DNA from: Hydractinia symbiolongicarpus
Taxonomy: Eukaryota; Cnidaria; Hydrozoa; Anthoathecata; Hydractiniidae
NCBI RefSeq assembly: GCF_029227915.1
Contig: NC_079887.1
Location: 17,793,650-17,857,649 of the forward strand
Length of the DNA stretch: 64,000 nucleotides
Direction: 5' to 3'
Below, piece after piece: positions 48,391-61,990 of this stretch. A model generated the notes under the pieces. The model did no database searches. It was not told the origin of the DNA and saw nothing but the letters and a program-made list of their open reading frames with translations. The position numbers and the translations under genes were made by a program. Numbering within the stretch: position 1 is the first letter of the stretch; each line of letters opens with the position of its first letter.

Positions 48391-48706
48391 TAGAGGCCTG
48401 TAAGCGTAGTTGACTGTGTTTTAAAGACATGACGCAGTGGAAAACAACTTGGGACGTCGTAGTCCATTGACAGTGAAAGGATTAGACCAATGGTAACCTG
48501 CGCAGGCACGTGAAACCACGTGATTTACGTGTAAGGCTCTTTTTAGGCATCAAAATGCCATATTACGGCGTTTAGAGGCCTTTGCGCGTAGCTCATTGCG
48601 TTTTAAAGACATGGCGCAATGGATAACGATTTGGGACGTCGTAGTCTATAGAGAGTGGCAAGGTTAGACCAATGGTAACCTGCGCAGGCGCGTGAAACCA
48701 CGTGAT

Positions 48707-51700
48707 TTACGTGTAAGGCTTTTATTAAGTGTCAAAAGGCATATTACGGCCTTCAGAGGCCTGTAAGAGTAGTTGACGGTGTTATTAAGCCTAGGCGCAA
48801 TGGAAAACGACTTGGTACGTCGTAGTCTATTGATGATGGAAGGATTAGACCAATGGTAACCAGCGCAAGCACCTGGAACCACGTGATTTAAGTGAAAGGT
48901 CCTTACTAGCTGTCAAAAGGCCATTTTACGGTCTTTAGAGGTCTGTAAGAGTAGTTGACGGTGTTATACGCCATGGCGCAATGGAAAACGACTTGGGAAG
49001 TCTTAGTCCATTGAGAGTGGAAGGATTAGACCATTGTTAAACAGCGCAGGCATGTGGAACCACGTGCTTTACGTGTAAGGCCTTTATTAGACATCAAAAG
49101 GCCATATTACAGTGTTTAGAGGCCTGTAAGCGTAGTTGACTGTGTTTTAAAGACATGACGCAGTGGAAAACAACTTGGGACGTCGTAGTCCATTGACAGT
49201 GAAAGGATTAGACCAATGATAACCTGCGAAGGCACGTGGAACCACGTGAAGGCTTTTATTAAGCATCAAAAGGCCATATTACAGTCTTTACAGGCCTGTG
49301 CGCGTAGTTGACTGTGTTTTTAAAGACTTGGCGCAATGGAAAAAGACTTGGTACGTCGTAGTCTAATGAGAGTTGAAGGACTAGACCAATGATAACCTGC
49401 CCAGGCACGTGGAACTACGTGATTTATGTGTAAGGCCTTTATTAGGCAGCAAAAGGCCATATTACAGCGTTTAGAGGCCTGTAAGCGTAGTTGACTGTGT
49501 TTTAAAGACATGACGCAATGGAAAACAACTTAGGACGTCGTAGTCTATAGAGAGTGGAAAGATTAGACCAATGGTAACCTGCGCAGGCACGTGAAACCAC
49601 GTGATTTACGTGTAAGGCTCTTTTTAGGCATCAAAATGCCATTTTACGGTCTTTAGAGGTCTGTAAGCGTAGTTGACAGTGTTATAAAGCCATGGCGCAA
49701 TGGAAAACGACTTGGGAAGTCTTAGTCTATTGAGAGTGGAAAGATTAGACCATTGTTAAACAGCGCAGGCACGTGGAACCACGTACTTTACGTGTAAGGC
49801 CTTTATTAGACATCAAAAAGCCATATTACAGTGTTTAGAGGCCTGTGCGCGTAGTTGACTGTGTTTTAAAGACATGACGCAGTGGAAAACGATTTGGGAC
49901 TTCGTAGTGCGTTGAGAGTGTAAGGATTAGAGCAATGGTAAAATGCGCAGGCACGTGAAACCACGTGATTTACGTGTAAGGCTTTTGTTAAGTGTCAAAA
50001 GGCATATTACGGCCTTCAGAGGCCTGTAAGAGTAGTTGACGGTGTTATTAAGGCTAGGCGCAATGGAAAAAGACTTGGTACGTCGTAGTCTATTGATGGT
50101 GGAAGGATTAGACCAATGGTAACCAGGCACGTGGAACTACGTGATTTATGTGTAAGGCCTTTATTAGGCAGCAAAAGGCCATATTACAGCGTTTAGAGGC
50201 CTGTAAGCGTAGTTGACTGTGTTTTAAAGACATGACGCAATGGAAAACAACTTGGGACGTCGTAGTCTATAAAGAGTGGAAAGATTAGACCAATGGTAAC
50301 CTGCGCAGGCACGTGAAACCATGTGATTTACGTGTAAGGCTCTTTTTAGGCATCAAAATGCCATTTTACGGTCTTTAGAGGTCTGTAAGCGTAGTTGACG
50401 GTGTTATAAAGCCATGGCGCAATGGAAAACGACTTGGGAAGTCTTAGTCTATTGAGAGTGGAAGGATTAGACCATTGTTAAACAGCGCAGGCATGTGGAA
50501 CCACGTGCTTTACGTGTAAGGCCTTTATTAGGCATCAAAAGGCCATATTACAGTGTTTAGAGGCCTGTAAGCGTAGTTGACTGTGTTTTAAAGACATGAC
50601 GCAGTGGAAAACAACTTGGGACGTCGTAGTCCATTGACAGTGAAAGGATTAGACCAATGGTAACCTGCGCAGGCACGTGAAACCACGTGATTTACGTGTA
50701 AGGCTCTTTTTAGGCATCAAAATGCCATATTACGGCGTTTAGAGGCCTGTGCGCGTAGTTCATTGCGTTTTAAAGACATGGCGCAATGGATAACGATTTG
50801 GGACGTCGTAGTCTATAGAGAGTGGCAAGGTTAGACCAATGGTAACCTGCGCAGGCACGTGAAACCACGTGATTAACGTGTAAGGCCTTTATTAGGTGCC
50901 AAAAGGCCATATTACAGTCTTTAGAGGCCTGTGCGCGTAGTTCACTGTGTTTTAAAGACAAGGCGCAATGGAAAACGATTTGGGACGTCGTAGTCTATAG
51001 AGAGTGGCAAGGTTAGACCAATGGTAACCTGCGCAGGCACGTGAAACCACGTGATTTACGTGTAAGGCCTTTATTAGGTGTCAAAAGGCATATTACGGCC
51101 TTCAGAGGCCTGTAAGAGTAGTTGACGGTGTTATAAAGCCATGGCGCAATGGAAAACGACTTGGGAAGACTTAGTCCATTGAGAGTGGAAGGATTAGACC
51201 ATTGTTAAACAGCGCAGGCATGTGGAACCACGTGCTTTACTTGTAAGGCCTTATTAGACATCAAAAGGCCATATTACAGTGTTTAGAGGCCTATAAGCGT
51301 AGTTGACTGTGTTTTAAAGACATGACGCAGTGGAAAACGACTTGGGACTTCGTAGTGCGTTGAGAGTGTAAGGATTAGACCAATGGTAAAATGCGCAGGC
51401 ACGTGAAACCACGTGATTTACGTGTAAGGCTTTTGTTAAGTGTCAAAAGGCATATAACGGCCTTCAGAGGCCTGTAAGAGTAGTTGACGGTGTTATTAAG
51501 GCTAGGCGCAATGGAAAACGACTTGGTACGTCGTAGTCTATTGATGGTGGAAGGATTAGACCAATGGTAACCAGCGCAGGCATGTGGAACCACGTGCTTT
51601 ACGTGTAAGGCCTTTATTAGACATCAAAAGGCCATATTACAGTGTTTAGAGGCCTGTAAGCGTAGTTGACTGTGTTTTAAAGACATGACGCAGTGGAAAA

Positions 51701-54700
51701 CAACTTGGGACGTCGTAGTCCATTGACAGTGAAAGGATTAGACCAATGGTAACCTGCGAAGGCACGTGGAACCACGTGATTTACGCACAAGGCTTTTATT
51801 AAGCATCAAAAGGCCATATTACAGTCTTTACAGGCCTGTGCGCGTGGTTGACTGTGTTTTAAAGACTTGGCGCAATGGAAAAAGACTTGGGAAGTCTTAG
51901 TCTATTGAGAGTGGAAGGATTAGACCATTGTTAAACAGCACAGGCATGTGGAACCACGTGCTTTACGTGTAAGGCCTTTATTAGGCATCAAAAGGCCATA
52001 TTACAGTGTTTAGAGGCCTGTAAGCGTAGTTGACTGTGTTTTAAAGACATGACGCAGTGGAAAACAACTTGGGACGTCGTAGTCCATTGACAGTGAAAGG
52101 ATTAGACCAATGGTAACCTGCGCAGGCACGTGAAACCACGTGATTTACGTGTAAGGCTCTTTTTAGGCATCAAAATGCGATATTACGGCGTTTAGAGGCC
52201 TGTGCGCGTAGTTCATTGCGTTTTAAAGACATGGCGCAATGGATAACGATTTGGGACGTCGTAGTCTATAGAGAGTGGCAAGGTTAGACCAATGGTAACC
52301 TGCGCAGGCACGTGAAACCACGTGATTAACGTGTAAGGCCTTTATTAGGTGCCAAAAGGCCATATTACAGTCTTTAGAGGCCTGTGCGCGTAGTTCACTG
52401 TGTTTTAAAGACAAGGCGCAATGGAAAACGATTTGGGACGTCGTAGTCTATAGAGAGTGGCAAGGTTAGAACAATGGTAACCTGCGCAGGCACGTGAAAC
52501 CACGTGATTTACGTGTAAGGCCTTTATTAGGTGTCAAAAGGCATATTACGGCCTTCAGAGGCCTGTAAGAGTAGTTGACGGTGTTAGAAAGCCATGGCGC
52601 AATGGAAAACGACTTGGGAAGACTTAGTCCATTGAGAGTGGAAGGATTAGACCATTGTTAAACAGCGCAGGCATGTGGAACCACGTGCTTTACGTGTAAG
52701 GCCTTTATTAGACATCAAAAGGCCATATTACAGTGTTTAGAGGCCTGTAAGCGTAGTTGACTGTGTTTTAAAGACATGACGCAGTGGAAAACAACTTGGG
52801 ACGTCGTAGTCCATTGACAGTGAAAGGATTAGACCAATGGTAACCTGCGAAGGCACGTGAAACCACGTGATTTACGTACAAGGCTTTTATTAAGCATCAA
52901 AAGGCCATATTACAGTCTTTACAGGCCTGTGCGCGTAGTTGACTGTGTTTTAAAGACTTGGCGCAATGGAAAAAGACTTGGGACGTCGTAGTCTAATGAG
53001 AGTTGAAGGACTAGATCAATGGTAACCTGTGCAGGCACGTGGAACCACGTGATTTACGTGTAATGCTTTTATTAAGTGTCAAAAGGCATATTACGGCCTT
53101 CAGAGGCCTGTAAGAGTAGTTGACGGTGTTATTAAGCCTAGGCGCAATGGAAAACGACTTGGTACGTCGTAGTCTATTGATGGTGGAAGGATTAGACCAA
53201 TGGTAACCAGCGCAAGCAAGTGGAACCACGTGATTTAAGTGAAAGGCCCTTACTAGCTGTGAAAAGGCCATTTTACGGTCTTTAGAGGTCTGTAAGCGTA
53301 GTTGACGGTGTTATAAAGCCATGGCGCAATGGAAAACGACTTGGGAAGTCTTAGTCCATTGAGAGTGGAAGGATTAGACCATTGTTAAACAGCGCAGGCA
53401 TGTGGAACCACGTGCTTTACGTGTAAGGCCTTTATTAGGCATCAAAAGGCCATATTACAGTGCTTAGATGCCTGTAAGCGTAGTTGACTGTGTTTTAAAG
53501 ACATGACGCAGTGGAAAACAACTTGGGACGTCGTAGTCCATTGACAGTGAAAGGATTAGACCAATGGTAACCTGCGAAGGCACGTGGAATTACGTGATTT
53601 ATGTGTAAGGCCTTTATTAGGCAGCAAAAGGCCATATTACAGCGTTTAGAGGCCTGTAAGCGTAGTTGACTGTGTTTTAAACACATGACGCAATGGAAAA
53701 CAATTTGGGACATCGTAGTCTATAGAGAGTGGAAAGATTTGACCAATGGTAACCTGCACAGGCACGTGAAACCACGTGATTTACGTGTAAGGCTCTTTTT
53801 AGGCATCAAAATGCTATTTTACGGTCTTTAGAGGTCTGTAAGCGTAGTTGACGGTGTTATAAAGCCATGGCGTAATGGAAAACGACTTGGGAAGTCTTAG
53901 TCCATTGAGAGTGGAAGGATTAGACCATTGTTAAACAGCGCACGCATGTGGAACCACGTGCTTTACGTGTAAGGCCTTTATTAGGCATCAAAAGGCCATA
54001 TTACAGTGTTTAGAGGCCTGTAAGCTTAGTTGACCGTGTTTTAAAGACATGGCGCAATGGATAACGATTTGGGACGTCGTAGTCTATAGAGAGTGGCAAG
54101 GTTAGACCAATAGTAACCTGCGCAGGCACGTGAAACCACGTGATTTACGTGTAAGGCCTTTATTTGGTGTCAAAAGGCCATATTACAGTCTTTAGAGGCC
54201 TGTGCGCGTAGTTCACTGTGTTTTATAGACATGGCGCAATGGAAAACGACTTGGTACGTCGTAGTCTATTGATGGTGGAAGGATTAGACCAATGGTAACC
54301 AGCGCAAGCACGTGGAACCACGTGATTTAAGTTAAAGGCCCTTACTAGCTGTCAAAAGGCCATTTTACGGTCTTTAGAGGTCTGTAAGCGTAGTTGACGG
54401 TGTTATAAAGCCATGGCGCAATGGAAAACGACTTGGGAAGTCTTAGTCCATTGAGAGTGGAAAGATTAGACCTATGGTAACCTGCGCAGGCACGTGAAAC
54501 CACGTGACTTACGTGTAAGGCTCTTTTTAGTCATCAAAATGCCATATTACGGCGTTTAGAGGCCTGTGCGCGTAGTTCACTGTGTCTTAAAGACATGGCG
54601 CAATGGAAAACGATTTGGGATGTCGTAGTCTATAGAGAGTGGCAAGGTTAGACCAATGGTAACCTGCGCAGGCACGTGAAACCACGTGATTTACGTGTAA

Positions 54701-57700
54701 GGCCTTTATTAGGTGTCAAAAGGCCATATTACAGTCTTTACAGGCCTGTGCGGGTAGTTGACTGTGTTTTAAAGACTTGGCGCAATGGAAAAAGACTTGG
54801 GACGTCGTAGTCTAATGAGAGTTGAAGGACTAGACCAATGGTAACCTACGCAGGCACGTGGAATTACGTGATTTATGTGTAAGGCCTTTATTAGGCAGCA
54901 AAAGGCCATATTACAGCGTTTAGAGGCCTGTAAGCGTAGTTGACTGTGTTTTAAAGACATGACGCAATGGAAAACAATTTGGGACGTCGTAGTCTATAGA
55001 GAGTGGAAAGATTAGACCAATGGTAACCTGCGCAGGCACGTGAAACCACGTGATTTACGTGTAAGGCTCTTTTTAGGCATCAAAATGCCATTTTACAATC
55101 TTTAGAGGTCTGTAAGCGTAGTTGACGCTGTTATAAAGCCATGGCGCAATGGAAAACGACTTAGGAAGTCTTAGTCCATTGAGAGTGGAAGGATTAAACC
55201 ATTGTTAAACAGCGTAGGCATGTGGAACCACGTGCTTTACGTGTAAGGCCTTTATTAGGCATCAAAAGGCCACATTACAGTGTTTAGAGCCCTGTAAGCG
55301 TAGTTGACTATGTTTTAAAGACATGACGCAGTGGAAAACAACTTGAGACGTCGTAGTGCATTGACAGTGAAAGGATTAGACCAATGGTAACCTGCGCAGG
55401 CACGTGAAACCACGTGATTTGCGTGTAAGGCTCTTTTTGAGCATCAAAATGCCATATTACGGCATTTAGAGGCCTGTGCGCGTAGTTTATTGTGTTTTAA
55501 AGACATGGCGCAATGGATAACGATTTGGGACGTCGTAGTCTATAGAGAGTGGCAAGGTTAGACCAATGGTAACCTGCGCAGGCACGTGAAACCACGTGAT
55601 TTACGTGTAAGGCCTTTATCAGGTGTCAAAAGGCCATATTACAGTCTTTAGAGGCCTGTGCGCGTAGTTCACTGTGTTTTAAAGACATGGCGCAATGGAA
55701 AACGATTTGGGACGTCATAGTCTATAGAGAGTGGCAAGGTTAGGCCAATGGTAACCTGCGCAGGCACGTGAAACCACGTGATTTACGTGTAAGGCCTTTA
55801 TTAGGTGTCAAAAGGCATATTACGGTCTTCAGAGGCCTGTAAGAGTAGTTGACGGTGTTATTAAGCCTAGGCGCAATGGAAAACGACTTGGGAAGTCGTA
55901 GTCCATTGAGAGTGGAGGGATTAGACGAATGGTAAACAGCGCAGGCACGTGGAACCACTTGCTTTACGTGTAAGGATTTTATTAGACATCAAAAAGCCAT
56001 ATTACAGTGTTTAGAGGCCTGTGCGCGTAGTTGACTGTGTTTTAAAGACATGACGCAGTGGAAAACGATTTGGGACGTCGTAGTGCGTTGAGAGTGTAAG
56101 GATTAGACCAATGGTAACATGCGCAGGCACGTGAAACCACGTGATTTACGTGTAAGGCTTTTATTAAGTGTCAAAAGGCATATTACTGCCTTCAGAGGCC
56201 TGTAAGAGTAGTTGACGGTGTTATTAAACCTAGGCGCAATGGAAAACGACTTGGGAAGTCGTAGTCCATTGAGAGTGGAGGGATTAGACGAATGGTAAAC
56301 AGCGCAGGCACGTGGAACCACGTGCTTTACGTGTAAGGATTTTATTAGACATCAAAAAGCCATATTACAGTGTTTAGAGGCCTGTGCGCGTAGTTGACTG
56401 TGTTTTAAAGACATGACGCAGTGGAAAACAATTTGGGACTTCGTAGTGCGTTGAGAGTGTAAGGATTAGACCAATGGTAACATGCACAGGCACGTGAAAC
56501 CACGTGATTTACGTGTAAGGCTTTTATTAAGTGTCAAAAGGCATATTACTGCCTTCAAAGACCTGTAAGAGTAGTTGACGGTGTTATTAAGCCTAGGCGC
56601 AATGGAAAACGACTTGGGAAGTCGTAGTCCATTGAGAGTGGAGGGATTAGACGAATGGTAAACAGCGCAGGCACGTGGAACCACGTGCTTTAAGTGAAAG
56701 GCCCTTACTAGCTGTCAAAAGGCCATTTTACGGTCTTTAGAGGTCTGTAAGCGTAGTTGACGGTGTTATAAAGCCATGGCGCAATGGAGAACGACTTGGG
56801 AAGTCTTAGTCCATTGAGAGTGGAAAGATTAGACCATTGTTAAACAGCGCAGGCATGTGGAACCACGTGCTTTACGTGTAAGGCCTTTATTAGGCATCAA
56901 AAGGCCATATTACAGTGTCTAGAGGCCTGTAAGCGTAGTTGACTGTGTTTTAAAGACATGACGCAGTGGAAAACAACTTGGGACGTCGTAGTCCATTGAC
57001 AGTGAAAGGATTAGACCAATGGTAACCTGCGCAGGCACGTGAAACCACGTGATTTGCGTGTAAGGCTTTTATTAAGTGTCAAAAGGCATATTACTGCCTT
57101 CAGAGGCCTGTAAGAGTAGTTGACGGTGTTATTAAGCCTAGGCGCAATGGAAAACGACTTGGGAAGTCGTAGTCCATTGAGAGTGGAGGGATTAAACGAA
57201 TGGTAAACAGCGCAGGCATGTGGAACCACGTGCTTTACGTGTAAGGATTTTATTAGACATCGAAAAGCCATATTACAGTGTTTAGAGGCCTGTGCGCGTA
57301 GTTGACTGTGTTTTAAAGCCATGGCGCAATGGAAAACGACTTGGGAAGTCTTAGTCCAATGAGAGTGGAAAGATTGGACCAATATTAACCTGCGCAGGCA
57401 CGTGAAACCACGTGATTTACGTGTAAGGCTTTTATTAAGTGTCAAAAGGCATATTACTGCCTTCAGAGGCCTGTAAGAGTAGTTGCCGGTGTTATTAAGC
57501 CTAGGCGCAATGGAAAACGACTTGGGAAGTCGTAGTCCATTGAGAGTGGAGGGATTAGACGAATGGTAAACAGCGCAGGCACGTGGAACCACGTGCTTTA
57601 CGTGTAAGGATTTTATTAGACATCAAAAAGCCATATTACAGTGTTTAGAGGCCTGTGCGCGTAGTTGACTGTGTTTTAAAGACATGAGGCAGTGGAAAAC

Positions 57701-60130
57701 AATTTGGGACTTCGTAGTGCGTTGAGAGTGTAAGGATTAGACCAATGGTAACATGCACAGGCACGTGAAACCACGTGATTTACGTGTAAGGCTTTTATTA
57801 AGTGTCAAAAGGCATATTACTGCCTTCAGAGGCCTGTAAGAGTAGTTGACGGTGTTATTAAGCCTAGGCGCAATGGAAAACGACTTGGGAAGTCGTAGTC
57901 CATTGAGAGTGGAGGGATTAGACGAATGGTAAACAGCGCAGGCACGTGGAACCACGTGCTTTAAGTGAAAGGCCCTTACTAGCTGTCAAAAGGCCATTTT
58001 ACGGTCTTTAGAGGTCTGTAAGCGTAGCTGACGGTGTTATAAAGCCATGGCGCAATGGAGAACGACTTGGGAAGTCTTAGTCCATTGAGAGTGGAAGGAT
58101 TAGACCATTGTTAAATAGCGCAGGCATGTGGAACCACGTGCTTTACGTGTAAGGCCTTTATTAGGCATCAAAAGGCCATATTACAGTGTTTAGAGGCCTG
58201 TAAGCGTAGTTGACTGTGTTTTAAAGACATGACGCAGTGGAAAACAACTTGGGACGTCGTAGTCCATTGACAGTGAAAGGATTAGACCAATGGTAACCTG
58301 CGAAGGCACGTGGAACCACGTGAAGGCTTTTATTAAGCATCAAAAGGCCATATTACAGTCTTTACAGGCCTGTGCGGGTAGTTGACTGTGTTTTAAAGAC
58401 TTGGCGCAATGGAAAAAGACTTGGTACGTCGTAGTCTAATGAGAGTTGAAGGACTAGACCAATGATAACCTGCACAGGCACGTGGAACTACGTGATTTAT
58501 GTGTAAGGCCTTTATTAGGCAGCAAAAGGCCATATTACAGCGTTTAGAGGCCTGTAAGCGTAGTTGACTGTGTTTTAAAGACATGACGCAATGGAAAACA
58601 ACTTAGGACGTCGTAGTCTATAGAGAGTGGAAAGATTAGACCAATGGTAACCTGCGCAGGCACGTGAAACCACGTGATATACGTGTAAGGCCTTTATTAG
58701 GTGTCAAAAGGCATATTACGGCCTTCAGAGGCCTGTAAGAGTAGTTGACGGTGTTATAAAGCCATGGCGCAATGGAAAACGACTTGGGAAGTCTTAGTCT
58801 ATTGAGAGTGGAAGGATTAGACCATTGTTAAACAGCGCAGGCATGTGGAACCACGTGCTTTACGTGTAAGGCCTTTATTAGGCATCAAAAGGCCATATTA
58901 CAGTGTTTAGAGGCCTGTAAGCGTAGTTGACTGTGTTTTAAAGACATGACGCAGTGGAAAACAACTTGGGACGTCGTAGTCCATTGACAGTGAAAGGATT
59001 AGACCAATGGTAACCTGCGCAGGCACGTGAAACCACGTGATTTACGTGTAAGGCTCTTTTTAGGCATCAAAATGCCATATTACGGCGTTTAGAGGCCTTT
59101 GCGCGTAGTTCATTGCGTTTTAAAGACATGGCGCAATGGATAACGATTTGGGACGTCGTAGTCTATAGAGAGTGGCAAGGTTAGACCAATGGTAACCTGC
59201 GCAGGCGCGTGAAACCACGTGATTTACGTGTAAGGCTTTTATTAAGTGTCAAAAGGCATATTACGGCCTTCAGAGGCCTGTAAGAGTAGTTGACGGTGTT
59301 ATTAAGCCTAGGCGCAATGGAAAACGACTTGGTACGTCGTAGTCTGTTGATGGTGGAAGGATTAGACCAATGGTAACCAGCGCAAGCACGTGGAACCACG
59401 TGATTTATGTGTAAGGCCTTTATTAGGCAGCAAAAGGCCATATTACAGCGTTTAGAGGCCTGTAAGCGTAGTTGACTGTGTTTTAAAGACATGACGCAAT
59501 GGAACACGATTTGGGACGTCGTAGTCTATAGAGAGTGGAAAGATTAGACCAATGGTAACCTGCGCAGGCACGTGAAACCACGTGATTTACGTGTAAGGCC
59601 TTTATTAGACATCAAAAAGCCATATTACAGTGTTTAGAGGCCTGTGCGCGTAGTTGACTGTGTTTTAAAGACATGACGCAGTGGAAAACGATTTGGGACT
59701 TCGTAGTGCGTTGAGAGTGTAAGGATTAGACCAATGGTAACATGCACAGGCACGTGAAACCACGTGATTTACGTGTAAGGCTTTTATTAAGTGTCAAAAG
59801 GCATATTACGGCCTTCAGAGGCCTGTAAGAGTAGTTGACGGTGTTATTAAGGCTAGGCGCAATGGAAAACGACTTGGTACGTCTTAGTCTATTGATGGTG
59901 GAAGGATTAGACCAATGGTAACATGCACAGGCACGTGAAACCACGTGATTTACGTGTAAGGCTTTTATTAAGTGTCAAAAGGCATACTACGGCCTTCAGA
60001 GGCCTGTAAGAGTAGTTGACAGTGTTATTAAGGCTAGGCGCAATGGAAAACGACTTGGTACGTCGTAGTCTATTGATGGTGGAAGGATTAGACCAATGGT
60101 AACCAGCGCAAGCACGTGGAACCACGTGAT
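48707..60130 (+). repeat. Segmental duplication, copy 2 (about 11.4 kb)
   Basis: Tandem copy of 36750-48706. Relative to copy 1 it has one extra monomer near 50.66-50.84 kb, a different monomer order near 55.3-56.0 kb, two fewer monomers near 57.0 kb, one extra T monomer near 58.39-58.57 kb, and an extra monomer near 59.9 kb. The match to copy 1 ends near 60130, where gatttaagtgaaagg replaces gatttacgtgtaagg. Confidence 0.88.
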
Positions 60131-60249
60131 TTAAGTGAAAGGCCCTTACTAGCTGTCAATGGCCATTTTACGGTCTTTAGAGGTCTGTAAGAGTAGTTGA
60201 CGGTGTTATAAAGCCATGGCGCAATGGAAAACGACTTGGGAAGTCGTAG

Positions 60250-61990
60250 TCCATTGAGAGTGGAGGGATTAGACAAATGGTAAACAGCGCAGGCACGTGG
60301 AACCACGTGCTTTACGTGTAAGGATTTTATTAGACATCAAAAAGCCATATTACAGTGTTTAGAGGCCTGTGCGCGTAGTTGACTGTGTTTTAAAGACATG
60401 ACGCAGTGGAAAACAATTTGGGACTTCGTAGTCCATTGACAGTGAAAGGATTAGAGGAATGGTAAACAGCGCAGGCACGTGGAACCACGTGCTTTACGTG
60501 TAAGGCCTTTATTAGACATCAAAAAGCCATATTACAGTGTTTAGAGGCCTGTGCGCGTAGTTGACTGTGTTTTAAAGACATGACGCAGTGGAAAACGATT
60601 TGGGACTTCGTAGTGCGTTGAGAGTGTAAGGATTAGACCAATGGTAACATGCGCAGGCACGTGAAACCACGTGATTTACGTGTAAGGCTTTTTTTAGGCA
60701 TCAAAATGCCATTTTACGGTCTTTAATGGTCTGTAAGCGTAGTTGACGGTGTTATAAAGCCATGGCGCAATGGAAAACGACTTGGGAAGTCTTAGTCTAT
60801 TGAAAGTGGAAGGATTAGACCATTGTTAAACAGCGCAGGCATGTGGAACCACGTGCTTTACGTGTAAGGCCTTTATTTGGTGTCAAAAGGCCATATTACA
60901 GTCTTTAGAGGCCTGTGCGCGTAGTTCACTGTGTTTTATAGACATGGCGCAATGGAAAATGACTTGGTAAGTCGTAGTTTATTGATGGTGGAAGGATTAG
61001 ACCAATGGTAACCAGCGCAAGCACGTGGAACCACGTGATTTAATTTAAAGGCCCTTACTAGCTGTCAAAAGGCCATTTTACGGTCTTTAGAGGTCTGTAA
61101 GCGTAGTTGACGGTGTTATAAAGCCATGGCGCAATGGAAAACGACTTGGGAAGTCTTAGTCCATTGAGAGTGGAAAGATTAGACCAATGGTAACCTGCGC
61201 AGGCACGTGAAACCACGTGATTTACGTGTAAGGCTCTTTTTAGTCATCACAATGCCATATCACGGCGTTTAGAGGCCTGTGCGCATAGTTCACTGTGTTT
61301 TAAAGACATGGTGCAATGGAAAACGATTTGGGACGTCGTAGTCTATAGAGAGTGGCAAGGTTAGACCAATGGTAACCTGCGCAGGCACGTGAATCCACGT
61401 GATTTAAGTGAAAGGCCCTTACTAGCTGTCAAAAGGCCATTTTACGGTCTTTAGGGGTCTGTAAGCGTAGTCGACGGTGTTATAAAGCCATGGCGCAAGG
61501 GAAAACGACTTGGGACGTCGTAGTCTAATGAGAGTTGAAGGACTAGACCAATGGTAACCTACGCAGGCACGTGGAATTACGTGATTTATGTGTAAGGCCT
61601 TTATTAGGCATCAAAATGCCATTTTACAGCGTTTAGAGGCCTGTAAGCGTAGTTGACGGTGTTATAAAGCCATGGCGCAATGGAAAACGACTTGGGAAGT
61701 CGTAGTCCATTGAGAGTGGAGGGATTAGACGATTGGTAAACAGCGCAGGCACGTGGAACCACGTGCTTTACGTGTAAGGATTTTATTAGACATCAAAAAG
61801 CCATATTACAGTGTTTAGAGGCCTGTGCGCGTAGTTGACTGTGTTTTAAAGACATGACGCAGTGGAAAACGATTTGGGACGTCGTAGTCCATTGACAGTG
61901 AAAGGATTAGACCAATGGTAACATGCGCAGGCACGTGAAACCACGTGATTTACGTGTAAGGCTTTTATAAAGTGTCAAAAGGCATATTAC
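60250..61990 (+). repeat. Displaced copy of 30.55-32.3 kb
   Basis: Aligns to 30550-31790 at an offset of about 29703 (P monomer 31247/60950 with aaaatgacttggtaagtcg; gtgaatccacgtg 31686/61389) and then to 32025-32300 at 29653 (gacgattgg 32076/61729). The 50-bp change in offset arises because one T-like monomer (61496-61677) stands where the other copy has a 50-bp fragment plus an S monomer. The two blocks are about 30 kb apart with other HORs between them. Confidence 0.85.

Larger units (their letters stand above)
36750..48706 (+). repeat. Segmental duplication, copy 1 (about 11.96 kb)
   Basis: About 66 monomers. The start is placed where matching to the copy 11957 bp downstream begins: ctattgatgatggaagg and gcacctggaacc at 36870-36920 recur at 48830-48877, while upstream sequence (acatgcgcaggcacg against acctgcgcaggcgcg) does not match. 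Internal markers recur: gagcaatggtaaaatg 37973/49930, ggtaaccaggcacg 38161/50118, aaggccttattagac near 39108/51246, and agtgcttagatg 41320/53459. The offset shifts in whole-monomer steps to 12139, 12141, 11777 and 11959. Sequence between markers is near-identical by eye. Confidence 0.9.

Noticed and set aside
36750-60130. Assembly artefact as the cause of the 12-kb duplication
   Set aside because: It cannot be excluded without reads, but several whole-monomer differences and private variants separate the two copies, which a simple duplicated contig would not show.
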